Shown: piece by piece, positions 43,198 to 52,048 of the stretch
Layout: each line of letters opens with the position of its first letter
How positions within the stretch are numbered: position 1 is the stretch's first letter
DNA from: UBA8079 sp049601915
GTDB taxonomy: Bacteria; Pseudomonadota; Alphaproteobacteria; UBA6615
Direction of reading: 5' to 3'
DNA length: 64,000 nucleotides
Assembly (NCBI GenBank): GCA_049601915.1
Contig: JBMYRB010000009.1
Span: 7,038 to 71,037, forward strand
Notes under the pieces: generated by a model
Database searches by the model: none
What the model was told of the DNA's origin: nothing
What the model saw: the letters and a program-made list of their open reading frames with translations, nothing else
Made by a program: the position numbers and the translations under genes

Positions 43198-44181
43198 TTA
43201 TTTGATGGCCAGTGGGTTTACGGGCGAGCCTACCGCACCCGTGATTGGCAGGGCCGGTGCAACAAACATGAACTCGTAGACCTTGTCCTCGGCACAATCG
43301 TCCGCAATGTCCTTGAGGTAGAAAATCTCGCCCATGGTCAGGCCTAGGATTGGGATGGCTATCCAGTGCCAGGGCTGGTTGATGTTCTCGTCGGTTTCGC
43401 AGGGGCGCACTTCGTTGCCCCAGGTGTCGGAGGCGTAACCGGCGATTTCCTTATTGAAGATCCAGTCGAGTGTCTCGAAGGCCATGCCCGCGGCATCGCC
43501 GCCAGCATACCCGTCCCAGCTGCCGTCGTTCAGGCAACGCTCCATCATCCCGGTGCGCAGGACCACATAGTCGCCCTTGCGCACCTCAACGCCCTGTTCT
43601 TCACAGGCTTCGTCGAGATCCTTACAGGTGATCGGATAGCCGTCCTCTAGGCAATCGACGCCCTTGACGCGCGGAATGTCCAGGAACACGCCGCGGCCGG
43701 TCATCTTGTCCTTGGTCTTCTCGATGCCGGCTTTCTGGGCGCCGGCCGAGGTCACTTCGCGGCATTCGTAACCGTTCCACATATGGTCCCAATAGAAGAC
43801 ATGTCCGAGGCCGTCCCACTGGGTGCCGCACTGCAGCGGCATCATGACGAGATCGTCGGCGCCGCGGATGCCACGATGATCGAGCGTCCCCGACCATGCG
43901 TCGGTGCCGGTGCGGGTCATCATGTGGATCGGGTTAAAACGCCCCATGGCCGGATACGGTGTCTTGGCGCCCTGGGGGCCGAACTGGTCATAGTTCAGAC
44001 CCATGGACATGACCTTGCCCTTTTTGACCAGCTGCGCGGCGCCGATGACATCGTCTTCGGTGGTGTAGTTGAGCGTGCCGATTTCGTCATCGGGACCCCA
44101 CTTACCCCAGTTCTTGTATTTCTCCGCGTACTCCTCGAGGACTTCGTGGGTCACGCGCATATCGCTATTGGGATTGGCCAT
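43198..44181 (-). CDS. Cyclase family protein (kynurenine-formamidase-like metal hydrolase)
   Basis: This is a 327-residue protein of the metal-dependent cyclase/formamidase family. The family's HxGTHxD metal motif appears as QCGTQWDGLGH, with Gln and Cys replacing two His, followed by a conserved RGVFLDIPRVKG and GDYVVLRTGMMERC. Altered ligands suggest a changed metal site, although the GT-x-x-D and downstream His are kept. It may hydrolyse a lactone, amide or cyclic intermediate. It is GC-rich, so it lies outside the AT-rich island, next to its TetR-type regulator. Confidence 0.85.
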   Translation of the reverse strand: MANPNSDMRVTHEVLEEYAEKYKNWGKWGPDDEIGTLNYTTEDDVIGAAQLVKKGKVMSMGLNYDQFGPQGAKTPYPAMGRFNPIHMMTRTGTDAWSGTLDHRGIRGADDLVMMPLQCGTQWDGLGHVFYWDHMWNGYECREVTSAGAQKAGIEKTKDKMTGRGVFLDIPRVKGVDCLEDGYPITCKDLDEACEEQGVEVRKGDYVVLRTGMMERCLNDGSWDGYAGGDAAGMAFETLDWIFNKEIAGYASDTWGNEVRPCETDENINQPWHWIAIPILGLTMGEIFYLKDIADDCAEDKVYEFMFVAPALPITGAVGSPVNPLAIK

Positions 44182-44213
44182 CGTCGTATTTTCCTTTTGG
44201 CGTATCGTTTGGG

Positions 44214-44918
44214 CTAGTTGACGGTTCGCAGCATTTCCACCGGATCTGCCGCATCGGCGATCGGTGGGCCACAGAACATTTGGGCGAGCATCGGGACCAG
44301 ATAGTCCAGCGCTTGGTCGGGGTCCGAGGGGTCACAGGCGCCCTCGGTCAAAATTTGAATACGGCCCGGATTGGCCAGCGTGTAGACCATTGCGCCCAGC
44401 AGCATGTGGAAGCGCCAGTACAGGTCGTGGGCGGGCAAATCCGGTAATGCCTTGCCGAGCGCTTCCAGGAAGTGACTGCTCGAATCGTTGAAATGGATCG
44501 CATACAGCTCCCGGGTCTGCTCGCTGCTCTCCGCGAGCATCCGTGCGCGCAGTCGCGCGAAGGTCGCGCCACCATGGCGCCCGCGCATGCCGGGTTCCAG
44601 GAAGGCCGCGATAATCTGCTCGAGAAGCGGCGGGCGGCCGGGCGCGGCCTCGCATTCCGCCAGCATCGTCTCGCGCTCTTTGGCCATGCCGGTCGCGTGG
44701 CGCTCGAACACCGCGTCGAGCAGGCCTTTCTTCGATCCGAAATGATAATTGGCTGCGGCCGAGTTCGCGTCCGCCTCGGCCGTGATGGTGCGCAATGACA
44801 CACCATTGATGCCGTGCTCGGAAAACAAACGCTCGGCGACGTCAAGTATCCGTTGGCGCGTGGTCTCGCCCCGTGTTCCCGGTGCGACACCAGCATCTTC
44901 CAGTGGAAGTGCCGTCAC
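44214..44918 (-). CDS. TetR family transcriptional regulator
   Basis: This is a 234-residue repressor. The N-terminal HTH (TRQRILDVAERLFSEHGING ... AANYHFGSKKGLLDAVFERH) is a textbook TetR_N domain; the C-terminal half resembles the TetR_C_36-type ligand domain. The start is the GTG at 44918 behind GGGAGG. A TTG at 44966 is rejected because it would run through the palindromic operator at 44963-44982. It probably represses itself and perhaps the cyclase gene 32 bases downstream. Confidence 0.9.
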   Translation of the reverse strand: MTALPLEDAGVAPGTRGETTRQRILDVAERLFSEHGINGVSLRTITAEADANSAAANYHFGSKKGLLDAVFERHATGMAKERETMLAECEAAPGRPPLLEQIIAAFLEPGMRGRHGGATFARLRARMLAESSEQTRELYAIHFNDSSSHFLEALGKALPDLPAHDLYWRFHMLLGAMVYTLANPGRIQILTEGACDPSDPDQALDYLVPMLAQMFCGPPIADAADPVEMLRTVN

Positions 44919-44962
44919 TGTTCCTCCCTGCCGTCCGTTGACCGGACGATCGGGGGGAATAT

Positions 44963-44982
44963 TCAATCAAGCGTTTGATTGA
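44963..44982. promoter_or_regulatory. Perfect palindromic TetR-type operator
   Basis: TCAATCAA and TTGATTGA are perfect inverted arms around GCGT, 45 bases upstream of the TetR start codon and directly after the hydrolase stop. Length and symmetry fit TetR dimers. It very likely mediates autoregulation; no second copy was noticed in front of the other cluster genes. Confidence 0.75.
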
Positions 44983-44997
44983 GTCAATTACTCTTGT

Positions 44998-46185
44998 CTA
45001 TCGCGTTCCCGATCCCAGCACGTCTGCCGCCCAGTCGGCCATATACTCGACCGCCAGCGCGCCATGGTCGACCTGGCAATGCTCGATGCCACCATCGTCC
45101 GGGGTAAACACCTTGAGCTCGGCCCGGGGGCTTTTCACCGCCTCGCGAATGGTCTTCTGGGCCATTTCCAATGGAATCTGCCGGTCGCCCTCGCCATGCA
45201 CCACGAGCAGCGGGCATTTGATGTTGGGCACCGCCTCCGCGAGGTTCATGCGGTCCACGACTTCGAGGATTTCTTTGGCGGAGTTCGTGCCAAACACCCA
45301 GTTCATATGCTCTTCCCAGTGCGAGACGGACAGCTTGGTACCGGTGCCGTCGAGGCGGCCGCGGGTGATCTTGCCGTAGTCGTTGATAGCACCCCAGGCG
45401 ATCGCGCATTTCAGGCGATGCTCGAAGCCCGCCGCGCGCGGCACGTAGTAGCCGCCCAGGCTGATACCGGCCATGCCGACCCGGTCCGAATCGACGTCGC
45501 TGCGGGTTTCGAGATAGTCCATGGCCGCCCCGGCCGGGACCTCAGTCTCGGGGAACAGCTTCAGACCGCGAAGGCGCAGCGCCTCGCCGACTCCCGGATG
45601 GTCGATCAGAAGGGTCGAGATGCCACGCGCGGCATAGGCCCGTGCGACCCCGGCCAGATAGAGAAACTCCTTCATCACATCCAGGCCATCGAAATGAATG
45701 ATGCAGGGTGGCGGGCCATCACCGGTCACCGCGTTCGCGTCGGCGGGAAAGAACAGCGCAGGCAGGGTCGAGTCTTCACCATTGTGCGAATAGGGCACCT
45801 CGACCCATTCGGCGGGGCCATCCTGGCGCTCGACGCCTTTGCGAAACACATCGAGCATGTGTTTGTACGTCTCGATCCGGATCGGGGCTTCCGACTTGCA
45901 CATGCGCTCGGCGGTCATGAAGTACACGGCCGCGCGCAGATATTTGGCGCTGGCGCTGATCCGCCGCCCGGCCGCATCGTCTTCATCGGCGAGCCGCTCG
46001 CTGCGTTCACCCAGCATCATCCACTGCTTGTGCCAGGCATCATTGGCGTCGTCGTCATTCGCCGCGGCCATCGGTTTCAGCGGCTTGAGGGCCTCGTCGA
46101 CCTCCGACAGCACCGCACCGGCATTGATCGCCATAACAGCGGCCATCGACCAAGGGTAATTGTCTGGGAAATATTCGAACATCAT
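44998..46185 (-). CDS. Alpha/beta hydrolase, FrsA / dihydropseudooxynicotine-hydrolase-like
   Basis: This is a 395-residue hydrolase with a long N-terminal helical cap (about residues 1-130) and a catalytic half: oxyanion region CIIHFDGLDVMKEF, nucleophile in VGMAGISLGGYYVPRAAG, then LVVHGEGDRQIPLEM and a His near DGGIEHCQVDH. This architecture matches C-C bond or amide hydrolases of the 2,6-dihydropseudooxynicotine hydrolase/FrsA group, and suggests cleavage of a bulky organic substrate. It ends 16 bases before the TetR operator. Confidence 0.84.
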   Translation of the reverse strand: MMFEYFPDNYPWSMAAVMAINAGAVLSEVDEALKPLKPMAAANDDDANDAWHKQWMMLGERSERLADEDDAAGRRISASAKYLRAAVYFMTAERMCKSEAPIRIETYKHMLDVFRKGVERQDGPAEWVEVPYSHNGEDSTLPALFFPADANAVTGDGPPPCIIHFDGLDVMKEFLYLAGVARAYAARGISTLLIDHPGVGEALRLRGLKLFPETEVPAGAAMDYLETRSDVDSDRVGMAGISLGGYYVPRAAGFEHRLKCAIAWGAINDYGKITRGRLDGTGTKLSVSHWEEHMNWVFGTNSAKEILEVVDRMNLAEAVPNIKCPLLVVHGEGDRQIPLEMAQKTIREAVKSPRAELKVFTPDDGGIEHCQVDHGALAVEYMADWAADVLGSGTR

Positions 46186-46243
46186 GGCGTTGCACTCCCT
46201 GAATATTGCACCGGGGTCTGGCGCCCCGTGTTTTGGTTTGGAC

Positions 46244-47422
46244 TTAGCTCGCGGAAAGTTCCGACATCACCTTATAGAGATCTGCCTGGGCCTCGAAGCC
46301 GATTCCCGGGCGGTTCTGGTCGAGCTTGAGATATCCGTCGATGATTTCCGCATCGTCGGAGAAGCCGGAGAACATCCCGAAGGTGTTGGGATAGGATTCA
46401 CATAACAACATGCCGAGCCCGGCGGCGATGTGCAGGGACATCTGGTTGCCGCCATGGGGCATGACCGAGTTTCCCGCACCCCATCCTTGCGCGTTCAGCA
46501 TCTCGACCGTCCGCGCAACCGCGACCACGCCATAGCTTTGCGGCGGGTCGATCTGCAACACGTCATGGTTCTGACGCATGCCGCCGAAGGTCACGAGGTT
46601 CCGCATGTCCTGCTGCGAGAACAGGTTTTCGCCGGTCGCCAGCGGCGGCTCGTATATTTCCGCGAGTTCGGCCATGAGCGCGAAATCGAGCGGGTCGGTC
46701 GGCTCCTCATACCAGCGTAGTTTGTAATGCGCCAAGGCCTTCGCGTAGGCGCGCGCTTCGTCATCCGTCAGGCCGCAATTGGCGTCCACGGCCAAGTTCC
46801 AGCCGTCGTTGCCGACCAGCGCCAGCACGGCTTCCAGCCGTTCGAGGTCCTCGGACACGGACGCGCCGCCCACCTTCATCTTGAGCTGGGTGTAGCCCAT
46901 GTCGAGATAGCCGCGCATCTCGTCGAGCAATTCGGGGATGCCCTTGCCCGGGGCGTACCAGCCGCCGCCCACATAAACGAACATGTCGGGTTTCTCGCCG
47001 CCCGGGTTGTAGCGGTCGGCGATAGATTGATAGGCGGGTTTCTCCTCGATCTTGGCGATCGCATCCCAGACGGCGACCTCGATCGTGCCGATGCCGACCG
47101 AGCGATCCGAGTGCCCGCCGGGCTTCTCGCCCTGCATCATCGCCGCTAGGATGGCCTCGGGGTCGATGTTGTTGCGTGCCTCATCGATCAGGCTGTCGGG
47201 GTCCGAGTCCATGATCCGGGGGATGAAGCGGGACCGCATCTGCGCCCCGCAGGCGTAGCGACCGGTGGAGTTGAAGGCATAGCCGACCACGGGTTTTCCA
47301 TCGCGGATCACGTCAGTGATTACGGCGACGATGGAGGTCGTCATCTGGCTGAAATCGAACACCGCATTGCGCAGGTTCGAGTTCAGGGGGATCGCAGTTT
47401 CGCGGATATCGGTGATTTGCAT
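46244..47422 (-). CDS. D-tartrate dehydratase-like enolase-superfamily enzyme
   Basis: This is a 392-residue acid-sugar dehydratase. Catalytic residues line up with those known for Bradyrhizobium TarD: K181-M-K183, D213 (LAVDANCG), E239 (WYEEP), E265 (LATGENLF) and H323 (MPHGGNQMSL). The N-terminal MTTSIVAVITDVIRDGKPVV and YAFNSTGRY segments are also TarD-like. It would dehydrate a 2,3-dihydroxy acid such as D-tartrate to a 2-keto acid using Mg2+. The exact substrate remains an inference. It is on the same strand as the hydrolase, with a 58-base gap. Confidence 0.87.
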   Translation of the reverse strand: MQITDIRETAIPLNSNLRNAVFDFSQMTTSIVAVITDVIRDGKPVVGYAFNSTGRYACGAQMRSRFIPRIMDSDPDSLIDEARNNIDPEAILAAMMQGEKPGGHSDRSVGIGTIEVAVWDAIAKIEEKPAYQSIADRYNPGGEKPDMFVYVGGGWYAPGKGIPELLDEMRGYLDMGYTQLKMKVGGASVSEDLERLEAVLALVGNDGWNLAVDANCGLTDDEARAYAKALAHYKLRWYEEPTDPLDFALMAELAEIYEPPLATGENLFSQQDMRNLVTFGGMRQNHDVLQIDPPQSYGVVAVARTVEMLNAQGWGAGNSVMPHGGNQMSLHIAAGLGMLLCESYPNTFGMFSGFSDDAEIIDGYLKLDQNRPGIGFEAQADLYKVMSELSAS

Positions 47423-47463
47423 GGCTTTTTTTACGACGCCGGGATGCTGGCGCCAACTCGTGA

Positions 47464-49035
47464 TCAGTTGGATAGTGGGGAAAACCGTTCGCGGATTTCC
47501 CGGCGCAGGACCTTGCCGACGGCGCTGCGGGGCAGATCATCGACCAGATACACGGCCTTGGGCGCTTTCACCGACCCGAGCTGGTCCTTGGCGTGGGCGA
47601 TAATGTCGTCGGCGCTGGCCGCCGCGCCCTCACGCAGCTGAACAGCGGCTTCGACCCGTTCACCCCAATGATCGTCGGCGGCGCCGAAGACGACGCACTC
47701 ATACACATCGGGATGTTTCACCAGCGCGCCTTCGACATCGGTCGGGTAAACGTTGAAGCCGCCCGAAATGATTACATCGCGCAGTCGGTCTTTCAGGAAC
47801 AGGTAGCCCCGCTCGTCGATCAGGCCGCCGTCGCCGGTGAGCAGCCAGCCGTCGCGAAACGCCTTTTCCGTCGCCTCGGGGTTCTTGTGGTAGCCGGTCA
47901 TGGTCAGGCCGCCGCGCACGACGACCTCGCCGGTCTCGCCGGGCGGCAGGATGTTACCGTCGGGGTCCATGATCTCGACCCGCATCAGGGGCGTGGCGCG
48001 TCCCACCGAGCCGTTGTTGATGTCCTGCGCCAATTCGATGGCCGACATGGTGGTGCAGACGGAGGAAGCCTCGGTCTGGCCGTACAGGGTCTCGAGCGCG
48101 CGGGGGAAAACCTGCTGCGCCTCGTGCACCTTTTCTGGGGGCATGGGTGCCGCGCCATAGATCAGGTGGCGCAGGTTTGGAAATGTGCGCCGCGCGATAT
48201 CGGGGTCGGCCATCGTCTTGTAGATCATGGTCGGCGGCATGAAGATCGTGCTGACGTCGCGCTTTTCGAAGGCATGGAGGATACGGTCCGGGTCGGGGGT
48301 CGGCAGGACGATGTTACGTCCACCCGTCGCGAAGATCGGCAACATCAAGATGAACGCCGCGTGGCTGACCGGTGCAGCAGCCGCCTGGATGTCATCGGCG
48401 TTCAAGCCGAACACCGACAGCACGGTGCCGATGAGCGTCGTTCCCGTCCGGTAGGGCTGCATCACCGCCTTGGGCAGGCCGGTGGAGCCGCCGGTGAACT
48501 TGATTGCCTGCAGATCCGTATTCGGGTCCAGCAGGTGGCGTTCGGGCCGCTTGCCTCGATACGCATCGATCAGTCCTTCGACGGTATCGTTGGCATGGGA
48601 CCGGCCGTCCGGCGCGGCAACGACGAATGGCGTATCGCCAATGTCGAAGGCATCCCGCGCGGCGTCGTCGGCGATCATGAGGTCTGGCTCGACCAGATCC
48701 ATCAGAGCGGTGTTCTCGGCCTTGCCCGAGCGCGGGTTCACGGCCACCCAGATATGTCCGGCCAGATGGGTGGCGAGGATCGCGATCACATGCTGCAGGT
48801 TGTTGAAGCCGCACGCGCCGACTTTTGCCTGTGGTGTCGGCAGGCGTTCTTGCAACGCCGCGGCGAGCGCCTCGACCCGGGTGACCAACTCCCGATAGGT
48901 CAACTGGGTCGTCTCGTCTTCCAGCGCGACCCCGTCGGGATTGATCTGTCGGCCGCGATAAAGCGTGTCGATGGGCAGCATCGGCGGGGTCCAAAGTTGG
49001 CGTCGGGTTAAACGGCTATCGACACCGGTGGTCAT
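47464..49035 (-). CDS. Acyl-CoA synthetase (AMP-dependent ligase)
   Basis: This is a 523-residue ANL-superfamily ligase activating a carboxylate as acyl-AMP and then acyl-CoA. P-loop: IKFTGGSTGLPKAVMQP; A5: LYGQTEASSVC; A7-A8: GWLLTGDGGLIDERGYLFLK and VIISGGFNVYPTDVE; A10 Lys: PRSAVGKVLRREIRE. All key motifs are present. ATG 49035 is used; ATG 48981 is an alternative. It is the first gene of the minus-strand catabolic run and divergent from the RidA-like gene at 49119. Confidence 0.93.
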   Translation of the reverse strand: MTTGVDSRLTRRQLWTPPMLPIDTLYRGRQINPDGVALEDETTQLTYRELVTRVEALAAALQERLPTPQAKVGACGFNNLQHVIAILATHLAGHIWVAVNPRSGKAENTALMDLVEPDLMIADDAARDAFDIGDTPFVVAAPDGRSHANDTVEGLIDAYRGKRPERHLLDPNTDLQAIKFTGGSTGLPKAVMQPYRTGTTLIGTVLSVFGLNADDIQAAAAPVSHAAFILMLPIFATGGRNIVLPTPDPDRILHAFEKRDVSTIFMPPTMIYKTMADPDIARRTFPNLRHLIYGAAPMPPEKVHEAQQVFPRALETLYGQTEASSVCTTMSAIELAQDINNGSVGRATPLMRVEIMDPDGNILPPGETGEVVVRGGLTMTGYHKNPEATEKAFRDGWLLTGDGGLIDERGYLFLKDRLRDVIISGGFNVYPTDVEGALVKHPDVYECVVFGAADDHWGERVEAAVQLREGAAASADDIIAHAKDQLGSVKAPKAVYLVDDLPRSAVGKVLRREIRERFSPLSN

Positions 49036-49118
49036 TTGCGTAGCATGACAGCCTAATGACTGGTTCGTGATCCGCAAAACGGTTGCGCGCGCGCGGTCTC
49101 ACATTCTGGGAGGAAAGC

Positions 49119-49544
49119 ATGGCGAAGAAAATCGAACATTGTCACTGGCCCGACGCGCCCGATATCTGGATGCCCTATGCGCCGGCAATCAAGGTGACCG
49201 GCGGCACCACGGTGTATCTGGCCGGGGTCACGGCAGCACCCGTCTATCACAGCCATCCGCATGTACCCGAGGAGTTTGCCGACATGCCCGATGACATGGA
49301 CGGGCAGGCACGCGCGGTGTTGGAAAATCTCAAAAATGGCCTCGATGCCGTGGGCGCGACCTTCGACGACATCGTCACCGCCGACCGTTTCCTGACCGAC
49401 ATGGAGGACCAGGATATCCTCAACAAAGTCTGGGCGGAGTATTTCGCGGATGCCAAGCCGGCGACTACGACGGTGCAGATCGTCCGCCTCGCGACCGACC
49501 CGCGCTGCATCCTCGAGGTCAACGCGATCGCGGTGATCGACTAG
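49119..49544 (+). CDS. RidA-like (YjgF/UK114) protein, HSHPH variant
   Basis: This is a 141-residue Rid-family protein with a strong SD (GGGAGG, seven bases before ATG 49119). It shares the insert VYHSHPHVPEEFADMPDDM with the island copy at 39402-39830 but is GC-rich and only moderately similar. The catalytic Arg position reads PATTT, so ordinary enamine/imine deamination is doubtful. It is divergent from the acyl-CoA ligase; with TarD-like and ligase genes it probably belongs to the same pathway. Confidence 0.86.
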   Translation: MAKKIEHCHWPDAPDIWMPYAPAIKVTGGTTVYLAGVTAAPVYHSHPHVPEEFADMPDDMDGQARAVLENLKNGLDAVGATFDDIVTADRFLTDMEDQDILNKVWAEYFADAKPATTTVQIVRLATDPRCILEVNAIAVID

Positions 49545-49736
49545 GGTGAAATCAAAATAAACGCGTTCGCTGGTATTGGGCTGATGTTCGACGTAGTCGG
49601 TGTCGCCATGCTGTGGCTTGCCCTCATGGCCACATCTAATCGCACATTGTTTGTCCAATCTGGAATGTATTGGGGAGGCAATTCAGCCGTGTACCGGGCC
49701 CTAGTGGTTCAGCGATGTGATATGCAGTTTGGGTTG

Positions 49737-49760
49737 CCCACGCTGGTAGTGGGTTTTTTT
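49737..49760 (+). terminator. Rho-independent terminator downstream of RidA-like gene
   Basis: CCCAC (49737-49741) pairs with GTGGG (49749-49753) across a seven-base loop, followed by seven T (49754-49760). The stem is short but the T tract is strong. It lies about 190 bases after the RidA stop; nothing else on this strand precedes it. Confidence 0.55.
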
Positions 49761-49767
49761 ATTGCAG

Positions 49768-49917
49768 ATGGTTCCGTGGGTTTTTCCTGATCTGAACCAG
49801 CGTTACTGGGCATGGCTGTTGGTTTGTTTAGCCCTGATCGTTTGCGCGTGGTGGGTTGTTAGGCGTCGCGTTAGCGCGAACGCATTGATTGAACATGAAG
49901 CCATGCTGGAAGCTTAA
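49768..49917 (+). CDS. 49-residue single-pass membrane micro-protein, hypothetical
   Basis: ATG 49768 opens 49 codons: a short N-terminus (MVPWVFPDLNQRY), one clear membrane helix (WAWLLVCLALIVCAWWVV) bounded by RRR, and a polar end. The positive-inside rule would place the C-terminus in the cytoplasm. No good SD is visible and the start lies eight bases after a T tract, so expression is uncertain. The helix plus basic stop-transfer is unlikely in random frames. Confidence 0.4.
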   Translation: MVPWVFPDLNQRYWAWLLVCLALIVCAWWVVRRRVSANALIEHEAMLEA

Positions 49918-49947
49918 GAGAAGTAGGCTTCTAAAACTTCTCGGCAA

Positions 49948-51255
49948 TTAGCCCTCTTTCGGTGGTGCGTCGCGATACTTCCGGATCAGCTCGTCGGGCT
50001 CCAAAGAGTCTACCTGCCGTAGCTTGGGGAATAGCCAAGCGAAGCTGACCGCGACTGTTACTGTGGCCGCCCCGCCGACGACCACGGCGGGGACCGTGCC
50101 CCACCAGTGGGCGGTCACACCGGATTCGAACTCACCAAGATCGTTGGATGCGCCGATGAAGACCGCGGTGACCGCGCTCACCCGCCCACGCATTTCGTCG
50201 GGCGTGATGATCTGGACCAGGTTCTGACGCACGAACACGCTGACCGAGTCCGCGAGGCCCATCACGATCAATGCCACGGCCGACAACCAGAAGAGCTCCG
50301 ACACGCCGAACACGATAACGCCGAGCCCGAACACGCCCACGGCCAACAGCAGCTTCACGCCCGCCCGTCGTGTCACCGGATGCTGGGTCATGTAGAGCGC
50401 GCCGATAAACGAACCCAGCGTAAAGGCCGAGCGGAGCAGTCCGAACCCGTCCGCCCCCACATCGAGGATGTCCTTGGCGTAGACCGGCAGCAGGGCGATC
50501 GCCCCGCCGAACAGCACCGCGAACAGGTCGAGCCCGATGGCCCCGAAGATCACCTGTCGCGAGGCGATGAATTTGAACCCGCCGAGGATATTGGCGATGG
50601 TGATGGGCGCGTCGCTGACGATCTGCACCGGCTTGCGGACCATTCCGGCGAGGAAGGTCGCCAAGACGAACACCGCAACCGAAAGTACATAGACGAAGAA
50701 TTCGTCCTGGCCGCGCGCCGCGCCGAAGGCGATGAGCAAACCCGAAATCGTCGGGCCGATTATCCGGGCCATCTGGAAGCCGGTGGCCGACCAGGCGATG
50801 GCGTTGGCGAGGTCGTCCTTGGGCACCAGATTGGGCACGATCGCCATCTGCGCGGGGGCCTGGAACGCGCGGGCCACGCCGAACAGGACCAGGATCGCCA
50901 GGATCAACCGGAAGTCTATTCCACCCGACCATGTACCCCACAGCAGGGCGGCGGCACAGACGGTCTGTAGTGACACGCAGGCGAAGATGATTCGCATCCG
51001 CGGCAGCCGGTCGGCGGCCACGCCCGAGACCAGAAATAAAAGTGCAAACGGCGCGAACTGGGCAAACCCGATCAGGCCGAGATTGAGCTCGCTCGAGGTC
51101 AGGCGATAGACCTGCCAGCCGACCGTGGTCACTAGCATTTCCGTCGCCAGGATGCCCGCGACGCGGGTGGCCCAGAAGTATCGAAAATCGCGGTGCCGAA
51201 AGGCGCGTGCGCCGGCAAGTTCGCTGCGCGGTGGTGGGGTTTCGCTGGTGGACAT
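49948..51255 (-). CDS. MFS transporter (EntS-like exporter family)
   Basis: This is a 435-residue inner-membrane protein with about 12 helices. It opens with a polar tail and FRYFWATRVAGILATEMLVTTVGWQVYRLT. The loop GVAADRLPRMRIIFACVSLQ is the MFS_3 signature seen in EntS-type and related exporters, and VRQNLVQIITPDEMRGRVSAVT is typical of the C-terminal half. Substrate unknown. It is divergent from the phage-like lysis genes. Confidence 0.88.
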   Translation of the reverse strand: MSTSETPPPRSELAGARAFRHRDFRYFWATRVAGILATEMLVTTVGWQVYRLTSSELNLGLIGFAQFAPFALLFLVSGVAADRLPRMRIIFACVSLQTVCAAALLWGTWSGGIDFRLILAILVLFGVARAFQAPAQMAIVPNLVPKDDLANAIAWSATGFQMARIIGPTISGLLIAFGAARGQDEFFVYVLSVAVFVLATFLAGMVRKPVQIVSDAPITIANILGGFKFIASRQVIFGAIGLDLFAVLFGGAIALLPVYAKDILDVGADGFGLLRSAFTLGSFIGALYMTQHPVTRRAGVKLLLAVGVFGLGVIVFGVSELFWLSAVALIVMGLADSVSVFVRQNLVQIITPDEMRGRVSAVTAVFIGASNDLGEFESGVTAHWWGTVPAVVVGGAATVTVAVSFAWLFPKLRQVDSLEPDELIRKYRDAPPKEG

Positions 51256-51505
51256 GGGCCCAGGGGGAAGGGTTGGAGCGGGCTGAAGAAAGCAAGTCGG
51301 TTGTACGATGTTTGGTCCGTGAGTGACATGTCAAACTTGGTCAGGGACCGAGCGGGCACAGCGTTTGATCGGTCCGGCTGCACTTCGAGTTTTACCTGCA
51401 TATCCTGGTCGAATACTTTCCTCCTGTTTTTGTTCCCATCATCGATGAACGCGCCGTGCACACCGCCCGATGCGTGCGACTACGCACGACGCCGGGAGGA
51501 TCAAA

Positions 51506-52048
51506 ATGCTCGCCATCTTGGGGTTTCTCGCACCTTTCGTGCCGGACCTGTTCGGCATCGGCAAACAATGGATCGACCATCGCCAGGAAATGCAGATGCT
51601 CCGCCTGCAGGGGGGAACTGGCGGAGAAAGGTCATGCCTACCGCCTCGAACAGCTGGAGGTCGAGTCTATGCTCGCCGATCGACGGTCCGCGCGACGGTC
51701 CCGGCAGTCCTATGGCGGAAAACTACTCGAAGCGGCCGCCGATCAGGATCATGTCTGGCGCTGGTCGTTCAATCTGGCCTTCATACTGTTTGCCGTTCTG
51801 GATTGGCTGATTTCCGCCATCCGACCGACCGTGTCCTACTGGGTTTTTGGGCTCTACGGGCTGCACAAGGCCGGGCAGTTCCATCTGATTTTCGGGTCCA
51901 CGGACACCGTCGAATCGGTCACCGCGCGGGCGCCGTAGGTGTTCACGACGAATGGGTTTTACGCCCGTTTGATCAGGATGTGCTGTTCGTCATACTCGGA
52001 TTCTGGTTCGGCGACCGGGTGCGTCGGCGCGCGAACAACAGCGCATGA
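51506..52048 (+). pseudogene. Holin-like phage gene with two compensating frameshifts
   Basis: ATG 51506 has GGAGG six bases upstream and starts MLAILGFLAPFVPDLFGIGK ... MQMLRLQ. At the G6 run 51610-51615 the coding sense moves to the next frame: GELAEKGHAYRLEQLEVESM, then the helix WRWSFNLAFILFAVLDWLI. Near 51926-51935 it returns to the first frame for DEWVLRPFDQDVLFVILGFW and the basic tail. Net shift is zero, so the first frame is open throughout, but its middle 105 codons are nonsense. Corrected, the protein is about 180 residues with a 3TM-holin pattern. The stop overlaps the endolysin ATG. Confidence 0.65.

Noticed and set aside
45064..46329. Long plus-strand ORF (421 codons)
   Set aside because: Antisense to the FrsA-like hydrolase and no recognisable protein pattern.
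47593..49011. Long plus-strand ORF (472 codons)
   Set aside because: Antisense to the acyl-CoA ligase with intact A3-A10 motifs.
51610..51615. Programmed ribosomal frameshift in the holin-like gene
   Set aside because: A lone G6 run without a slippery heptamer plus stimulator, and a second independent switch is needed, so two indels are simpler.
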